From Calonectria ilicicola (Eukaryota; Ascomycota; Sordariomycetes; Hypocreales; Nectriaceae): a stretch of DNA of 64,000 bases. Positions within the stretch are counted from its first letter, which is position 1; the number at the start of each line of letters is the position of its first letter. Positions 57,478-64,000 of the stretch are shown here, piece after piece. The position numbers were made by a program, and so were the translations under genes. The notes under the pieces were generated by a model. It ran no database searches. It was not told the origin of the DNA and saw only the letters and a program-made list of their open reading frames with translations. Where the stretch lies: NCBI GenBank assembly GCA_020809705.1, contig CP085835.1:186001-250000 (forward strand), given 5' to 3'.

Positions 57478-57891
57478 GGCAGCGAGGTTGTTGTCAAGTT
57501 ACCGAGAACGAAACGATGGTTTGGAGGGGAAACAAAGGTTGTGGACTGAGTGGATAGAGAAGATAGCTGTGGTGTGATGGTTATTTTCATCATCTTCTGA
57601 TTGCTGAAGGTCGCCTTTATAGTCATTTTCCTCGTCTTCCAGCTAGCTAGAGCCCCCTCGTTTCTAAACGAAGTGGGGTCAATTCCTCAGCCGCCCAAAC
57701 CTCGTTTTCCAAGACCAGAATGCGAAGTCGGCTCTAGTCTACTTCAGGTTAGCGAGGATCGCCGTAGGCCAATTAAGTCGGAATCTCCACTAGCATGACG
57801 CCGTCAGCAGGAGATCAATGCCAACTTCACAATGTCCGCTCCGGCCATGTTGCCGAGTCCCGATTGTGTCTGACAAAATGTCGTTTCAAAC
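57478..57891. promoter_or_regulatory. Divergent promoter region, methyltransferase and Zn2Cys6 gene
   Basis: 414 bp between ATGs of the two genes. No coding sequence seen. Confidence 0.45.
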
Positions 57892-59513
57892 ATGGCGAGC
57901 AACTCAACAGGCGGCAATACGCTCGGTGACATCTTCTTGGTGCTGGGAAACGATGACGCACTGAATGCGGGTCTCGACGCGCCGCGTAAGAAACGCGCAC
58001 ATCGTAAGAGCCGCCTGGGTTGCATCGCGTGCAAACAACGAAGAGTCAAGGTGAAGCCAATGCGCGCAGCCCAACAGACATGCAAATGCAAGGCTGACTC
58101 TCCCAGTGTGACGAAAAGCGGCCATGCTCGCATTGTGCGAGGCGCAACGAAAAATGTGTCAGGCCAGCCCTGTACCGCGAAGAAGCCATCTCTCCGCCCC
58201 TGGCCAGTCCTAAGCTTGAGACAACCAACGACCCGCAGATCAACATGCTGCATCTTGAGTTGTTTTCTCATTTCGAAAAGCAGACATTGCCAACTCTCTC
58301 TTTTGCAGAAGTTTGGCCCACCTTGATGCGGCACGCCTTTCATGTTCGTCAACCCCAACAAGACCAAACCCAAGCAACAAGTGTGTGTGCTGATTGGCGA
58401 ATACAGGAAGAATATGTCATGTCAACCATTTTATGTGCGGCCGCAAAGCATCTTGCCGCCCTGAGTCCCGAGAACCTCAAATACTCTCACGCATCAGCTC
58501 AACTTCTGCCCAAAGTCCTTCGACTCCTCCGCCAGAGCCTTTCCCACCCCTTCACCAAACAAAATGCCGATGCGCTCGTTGGTTCGTCCTTTCTTCTAAC
58601 CTACATATCATGGTGTGATGTCGAGTTTCTGGGGAAACAACGTCTACCGGAACCTGAAGCACCCAGGCTTGACCTATCACAGGACCAGCTGTTTCTTCTC
58701 GGCCCCGGTGCCCTTCAAGTGTACTTTCAGGCTGTGCCCATCTTCATAGAGGAAGATAGTGCCTTTATCGCCACAACCAGCCATAGGCCACGGCTAAACA
58801 TCGAGAGGGCTCTCAAGATGCGTGGTGGAGAGGCTGCAAAATACGTCGAACCCTTCATGAAACTATGGGACGATCCAAAGTACCAGACACATGGGGAGCG
58901 TCGGAAGGACGAACCCGATGACTGCGCGCCCCAGTCATGGATTTTTCTCATGAAGGTCGAGGCTGAAATTATGTCCAGCCGGCTAGTAGCAGCATCGGAA
59001 GCCTTTCAACAAAATGAGATGCCGTCCGCGTCACCAAAGGAACTCGCAACAGCCCTCGCGAGATTGGCCAATCCTAACATGCCCTTTGAATATTCAAGCC
59101 AGGACGAAGCCAGTCTTCCTGAATCAGACACGCCCCGATCCAAGATATCATCGAACTCAACTACCCGCGGAGCGTACGAAAGAATCTTACGCAGACTTTC
59201 CCCTGTTTTCTGCTGCCTCGCGTCATTGGTCGACTCCCAGTTTGATGTGACCACAGACCCATCAATACTAAAAGACCTTCAACGCGTGTTTTACGCGTTT
59301 CCAGTTCTCTGCTGCTGGCCATTGGTCGATTTGATGGCCCAAGGCGATTCCCGAGCCCTGGTTGTCCTCTTTCATTTTTATCATGCCGCGCGTGTTTTAC
59401 TCGTCACAAAGGAGTCGTGGTGGGCTCATGAGCGTAGCAAGGCCCTAGAGAGTTTGATTCTGAGAGAACTGAAGGCTCGTGGCTTAGGGGTGTGTTTACG
59501 GAATGCTAGTTAG
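57892..59513 (+). CDS. Zn2Cys6 transcription factor
   Basis: Two exons (57892-58050 and 58107-59513) give 521 aa. The intron splits the zinc cluster exactly: SRLGCIACKQRRVK joins CDEKRPCSHCARRNEKC, giving C-x2-C-x6-C-x5-C-x2-C-x6-C. The 56-nt intron has GCTGAC before its acceptor and keeps frame. The rest resembles the Upc2/ECM22-like or aflatoxin-type regulators: MLHLELFSHFEKQTLPTLS, YVMSTILCAAAKHLAALSPE, and a C-terminal segment with HFYHAARVLLV. An intron in the zinc cluster is common in this group. It might regulate the adjacent divergent methyltransferase (inference). Confidence 0.88.
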
Positions 59514-60168
59514 ACACAGGCATCCAGTTAAAGACCTATGGGCCTCTGACGCCTTCATTCGCTGCCATAGAGCTCTAAGACCGTCCTCATCTCCACATCC
59601 TGGGGTTTAATGGTGCCTGGTAATAGATTATGGTAAATATTTCAGTAGAATATATTTTCCAAGCTGCTTTCATCGTATCATTGTCACTCACCACAGCCCT
59701 TATCTAATCTACCCACCTTACCAATGTCAGAGGACGCAACCCAACAAGTGGTGTATTGGTGATATGGCTATTTCGTGAGAAGGCAGATCGCTCTGGTATA
59801 TGGATTGGTCGATTTTCAAGCCAGATTTAGCCAGATAGTAGCAATATATCAGTTTCTATTTCATGATATCTATTTGGGAATGAGCGATACAAAAAGAGAA
59901 TAAATGAGTGGCCTTAGTTGTAATCTATGAACCATCCATTTCGTACCAGCATCGATGATTCTAACTTGACTTTTGTCACACTCTCCGATACGGTTTTGGT
60001 GTCAACACTTCCAGAGCTCTTAGGTGAGTGTGTCTTAGGAAGGACCTATCAGGCTTCGACTCAGATAGTTGACACAACACAAACCGTCCTCCATCACACC
60101 CCCCGATCCCCTAGTTCTTGTACCTCTAGTCTTGATCCCGAACGCTTTAGGTCTGCTCGATAACCGAT
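59514..60168. other. Intergenic
   Basis: Converging 3' regions. An extra exon of the next gene (60065-60180 on the minus strand) is possible but unproven. Confidence 0.4.
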
Positions 60169-60848
60169 CTAGTAAATGAATACGAGATAAGAAAGCCTAT
60201 ATATAATCAGTGTTTTGAACATCAACAAGAATCCAGACGAATCGAGTTCTACATACCCCATCAAAACTCTGATGACTCCAGCTGCAGTCATCAAATCCAC
60301 TAAAGTCTCCTCGTCATGCCCATATTTGCCTCTAACACTGGAAGCATAGGCTGCTTGGCACACACCAAGGATAAAGTGAAATCCTACTATGGAGCCCTGC
60401 AATAAATATCGAACGTACTCCATATTTTTGGTTCGAGCATCGAAAAGTCGTCGGAGATGGCATATGCGCGTGACAAAATAGTAGACAGAGATGAGAATAG
60501 TCGCGCTGAGATCGACACTAGAGCAAACCATACCAAACAGTCTACAAAATAAGAGTCAGCTGGTCTGGACAATGGTATGGGGTTAAAAAAATATATTCTA
60601 ACTTACATCACACCTGATACCTCACTCAGATGAACATAGTTCAGAGGAACCCACGACAAGATAAAAGGAACTGAGGAGGCCACGATTGCCGCAAAAGAAA
60701 GCAGTAGAATTTTGCGGAGGACATCGCTACCTGGCCGGTTATCCTCGTTGCTGTATGGATACATTCTATCGTACTGTTGCGGGTTCATCTTGGACGTAAT
60801 TTGGATGAGATTTGGATTAAAAGAAAACGAAGTGGAAAAGGAAGACAT
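60169..60848 (-). CDS. Fungal membrane protein (paralogue A)
   Basis: Exons 60848-60607 and 60541-60169 give 204 aa. The hydrophilic N-terminus is followed by LLSFAAIVASSVPFILSWVPL, a short loop VHLSEVSGV and several more hydrophobic segments (GMVCSSVDLSATILISVYYF, SIVGFHFILGVCQAAYAS). No signature of a known transporter. The intron lies in GV(at|a)L with phase 2, and the related gene at 62221-63230 has its intron at the matching place, which supports common descent. The end may instead be spliced to sequence below 60169. Confidence 0.6.
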
Positions 60849-62220
60849 TTAAAACGGAACAAAAATTGAGGGTGGGAAAAACGACAATTGTCCATGTGGG
60901 GGGCACTCACGTGTATGACATCAAGATGGCGGAACACTGCATCCGCTTGGTTGTACATTGTCAGACACTGAACTGGTCCAGATGTTCTTCAAAAGAGTGA
61001 TCCGGATCCGGATCTATGGGATCAAATATTACTGAGACGACGACAGCCCTGTTCCAAAAAAAAATGCTCCACTCGACTTGCGAACCAAATGAACACAGTC
61101 CAACTGGTAACAAAAATCAGGGAAATCGTGGAGAGCCTTTGACGTGTTTATCTTTACACCTTGTTCAGATCCGGGCCGGAACGTCGGCTGGGTGCCATCA
61201 GTTCTGTCAGGAAATCAAGCCTGTAACCAAATAATGTGTGGTACTAAGCGCCAATTTTGCCAAAATGAATACCAATCTGGACATTCCAGATTCGTTTTCC
61301 TTGCACCATCGCTTGATGCGTCTATCATGTACGGAGAAAATAATGCAGATAGAAATAAGGGTGAGGAGTTCGAAAGCTCGCCAAAATGGAGTTCGATCGT
61401 CTACACAGCTAATTGTAAGCTATATTTCCGTCGAGACTTGGGCGAAATGGGCGTCGTATCACACTCCAGGCGGTACTTCATGAGAGTGAAAGGGCACACA
61501 CAATAGAATGAACCTAGTTGTGAATACAAATGACACTAACAGAGCGACTCAAATAATGCAATCGGAAATTCGAAGATTTCGATGTGTGTCGTTGTTTACC
61601 TCTCCCACCTCAACTGACCCTGTGCGTTTCTATCGCTGCGGTTTGGCGCATCTGCAACGCCTAACACGCCGCTGTCACTATTGTCGTGCAGATTCATCCT
61701 AGAGTCAATTGATGGGCGTAAATCTTTGGTATGCTCAAGTATAATAAGGGAATGAAGGGGAGCATAAGGAGGTATGATGAGTGAGAAGTTGTGTGAGAAA
61801 TTTAAGTGATTAAATGACAAGAATTGCGTAACACATGCGTAAGCACAACATAAAATTCAAGACAGAGTATAAGATTCACAGTGGTAATTATGCCGTAAAG
61901 CCAAGTCGAAGACGTCAATTCATAATCATTAACTTTGAAGCAATAAAGACTTTGATGGACTGCAGAATTCCAGCTCTTTGTCCATCTACGCCATAAACAA
62001 ATGACCCGCCAACCCCCATGGTCATAATCTCATTAGTGTACAAAGAAAGAAAAGAAATCATATAACGGAACATCTTGTACAAAGGATGGTTCAAATCATC
62101 CAATCGGATACGCCTGCCACCCAGTCTTTCTAGCATCATTCACATCTGTCCCAAGATTCTAACTTCGACTTCATCACATATGGTGATGAATAATCCATGG
62201 GGAAATGTCTTATCCGTGTT
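60849..62220. other. Gene-poor stretch with a possible 3' extension
   Basis: Mostly non-coding. On the minus strand 62139-61915 continues the reading frame of the downstream membrane-protein gene (paralogue B) past two TGA codons. Nothing else is supported. Confidence 0.4.
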
Positions 62221-63230
62221 TCAGACAGGGCATGAAGGTCGGTTTCTCGCATTCTGGCGGAGTTGGAGTCGCACCAAGATTTCATGGAAATCCTGAACCA
62301 TCTTCGGGGCCATGAAATAAGAAATGACAAAACTGCATTAACGTCAGCATACATCCAGTGAATTTAATTTGCATTGCGAATAATGCTTACATTGCAAACG
62401 ATCGAAAACATCCAAAGGAGAGCAGGAGCGGGCGTCCGATTCGGCAGATGGGAGTGTCAATGCCGACACCGCACTCGAGGCGAGCAGATTCAACGCAAGC
62501 GTACAGGCCAGTGCCGATGGGTTGAAGGTGCAGATAGAGAGTCAGCAACCCAGGCATAGAGATCTCGTTACCCTGCTGAGACTTAATCCACTGAAGGATG
62601 TATTCACGGCCGTAATAGAAAACCAGACAGAAAACCTCGACAGCGCTGCAGACAACGTTCACGATGCTATGACTCAGTCAGCCCTTGATGAGGATGGTGA
62701 AATGATGTCGGGGGCGCGTACATCACCGGAGGGATTTCGTGCAACCCGATTCTATGAAGTGGCACGCAGGACAGGATCAGGCCGGCAATCCAAGGCGAGA
62801 AGAAGATCAGTGGAACTACTGTATTCCACAGGAATGCTCTGCCACGCGAAAACTTGACATCGTCGTTGTCAGGCTCTGGTGGGCTCTGGACCGTGTGACG
62901 GCTGCGGTTAGAAGAAGCATCATCGCTTTCTGTGTCAACGCTTTCTCCGTCAGAGATGGTCATCACTTCGGTGACCGGCTCACTCTCAAAGCGAACTACG
63001 CGTTTGGAAGTTTCAGATACCGATTCATCAATAGTAGAGAGACGACCCTCAGAGCTTGGTGACTCCATGATTGTCGGCAAGGGGGGCGGAAGCTCGAAAT
63101 CGAAGGATTCCCAGTTCTCAGTCGAGTAAACTGTGGAAGCGTCGTCGAGGCCTTCTAGGTTTGGTTTCGGCATGTCGTAATACTGGTCTCCGAAGAATGT
63201 TGATCTCATGAAGACGTTGTTGGACATCAT
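62221..63230 (-). CDS. Fungal membrane protein (paralogue B)
   Basis: Exons 63230-62722, 62666-62391 and 62332-62221 give about 298 aa. A ~130-residue acidic, Ser-rich N-terminal tail precedes membrane segments (NTVVPLIFFSPWIAGLILSCVPL, then VVCSAVEVFCLVFYYG). It resembles paralogue A in the VPL-loop-E-intron-VCS order, including the same phase-2 intron. The frame ends at TGA 62223-62221, but the same frame continues 26 codons to a second TGA (62142-62140) and then 75 codons of coding-like sequence (61915). Either the C-terminus is short or it has decayed. Confidence 0.55.
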
Positions 63231-63926
63231 GTCTCTGGGTGGAAGGCTGAAGGATGGAGGAGACTTTGTTTTGAAGTGATCACGTAGGCCCGCAGGAAAA
63301 TGGGAACGTGACTCAAAATCAAGAGGGGCAAGTGCTCAAACATTAACAACTTGTTTGCTTGCTTGTTTTGTGGCTGGTCTCGAGGCTAGTGAGTGATGGA
63401 TGTGCCCAGCCCACTTCCTGGAGAAACACATGTCCATTTACGTTGGACACACCAGTTTCGCGTCTTGTCATGGATCACCGTTGAACTTCGTAGGCATTAA
63501 TTCCCGTCGGTCTTGTTATTTACTATTTTGGGCGGGTGTCTAGCCGGAGGTGTCGATTGGCATGTACAATTATGTCTCTCAGCGTGACGTTTACACCATC
63601 AGCGCCAAAGCCCGAAGCACGCTGTTAGAAATTGGCCTTGAAAGCAGTCGTAATTATGTATATTGTGTAGGTAGACACTACACGAAGTATCAAATCCATA
63701 ACATGAAATCAGATGACCCTGACACATGCAGATTCCCGGCGACAATTTGTAAACGCGGGTCCTTTGCATCCCGTGATCCTGCAGCGTTTCGAACAAACAC
63801 GCTGCATGTTTTTTCTGGTCTCCCTTATCCAACTTCCGTTGCCTGCTCGTCCAGTAGCCCCGCTAGACGCGTTCTTCCTCTCCTCACAGAACGCATCACA
63901 CCCCTGACACTAGGAAGTAGTTCACA
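63231..63926. other. Intergenic
   Basis: Divergent promoter region between paralogue B (minus) and the gene starting at 63927 (plus). Open frames here have no domain. Confidence 0.45.
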
Positions 63927-64000
63927 ATGGCTCTAACTCGAAATCTTTATGCGAACTACAAGAAAGATACGAGGTATCTTGTGTATTGGTTAATCCAGAC
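63927..64000 (+). CDS. Partial gene, probable DUF6604 protein N-terminus
   Basis: An ATG at 63927 opens 24 codons to the window edge: MALTRNLYANYKKDTRYLVY, then WLIQ. The pattern Y-x-x-Y-K-x-D-T-x-x-x-x-x-W-L is typical of the N-terminus of fungal DUF6604 proteins, a helical domain of unknown function often at the start of large proteins. Only the beginning is visible. Confidence 0.55.
   Translation, partial: MALTRNLYANYKKDTRYLVYWLIQ

Overview
The window is genomic DNA from a filamentous ascomycete. The genes have GT-AG introns of about 45-115 nt with CTRAY-like branch points, three Zn2Cys6 regulators, and fungus-specific families (DUF7580, DUF7025-type AAA ATPase, Jlp1-like TauD enzyme, pappalysin-type protease). 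A Sordariomycete, perhaps Hypocreales, is my guess; there is no marker gene to prove it. I see no rRNA, tRNA, CRISPR array or intact transposon. Exon borders below come from reading splice sites and keeping frame, not from transcripts.

Region A (0.5-6.1 kb): a Baeyer-Villiger monooxygenase, a Zn2Cys6 regulator and a 2-oxoglutarate/Fe(II) dioxygenase, possibly a small oxidative cluster. Region B (6.7-25.8 kb): four large proteins that look like fungal NLR-type or immunity-like proteins: an AAA ATPase, a RelA/SpoT domain joined to a degenerate STAND-like NTPase, a C2H2-FHA-CHK2-like kinase fusion, and a DUF7580-nucleoside phosphorylase fusion. The last two diverge from one 332-bp promoter region. 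A phosphotransferase and a secreted M43 metalloprotease lie between them.

Region C (27-36.3 kb): a small conserved protein, an aldehyde dehydrogenase and a flavin monooxygenase each broken by one in-frame stop, a large membrane protein and a sulfotransferase. Region D (36.3-42.5 kb): gene-poor, with a broken small secreted-protein gene and a coiled-coil gene whose central 63-bp repeats have decayed by C-to-T/G-to-A changes (RIP-like). Region E (42.5-46.5 kb): a secreted solute-binding-like protein, a His/Gln-rich ORF with an internal TGA, and a Cys-rich membrane-anchored protein.

Region F (46.9-59.5 kb): a likely catabolic cluster with a DHDPS-family aldolase, a Dal5-type MFS transporter, a Jlp1-like sulfonate dioxygenase, two Zn2Cys6 regulators, a hydantoinase-family amidohydrolase and a methyltransferase carrying one TAG. 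Region G (60-63.2 kb): two related membrane proteins sharing an intron position. The window ends inside the first exon of a probable DUF6604 gene.

The most unusual themes are the immunity-like island and the repeated presence of single in-frame stops (mostly TAG) in otherwise intact genes. The stops fit C-to-T decay, but the TAG sites also fit the known A-to-I stop-codon editing of Sordariomycetes.
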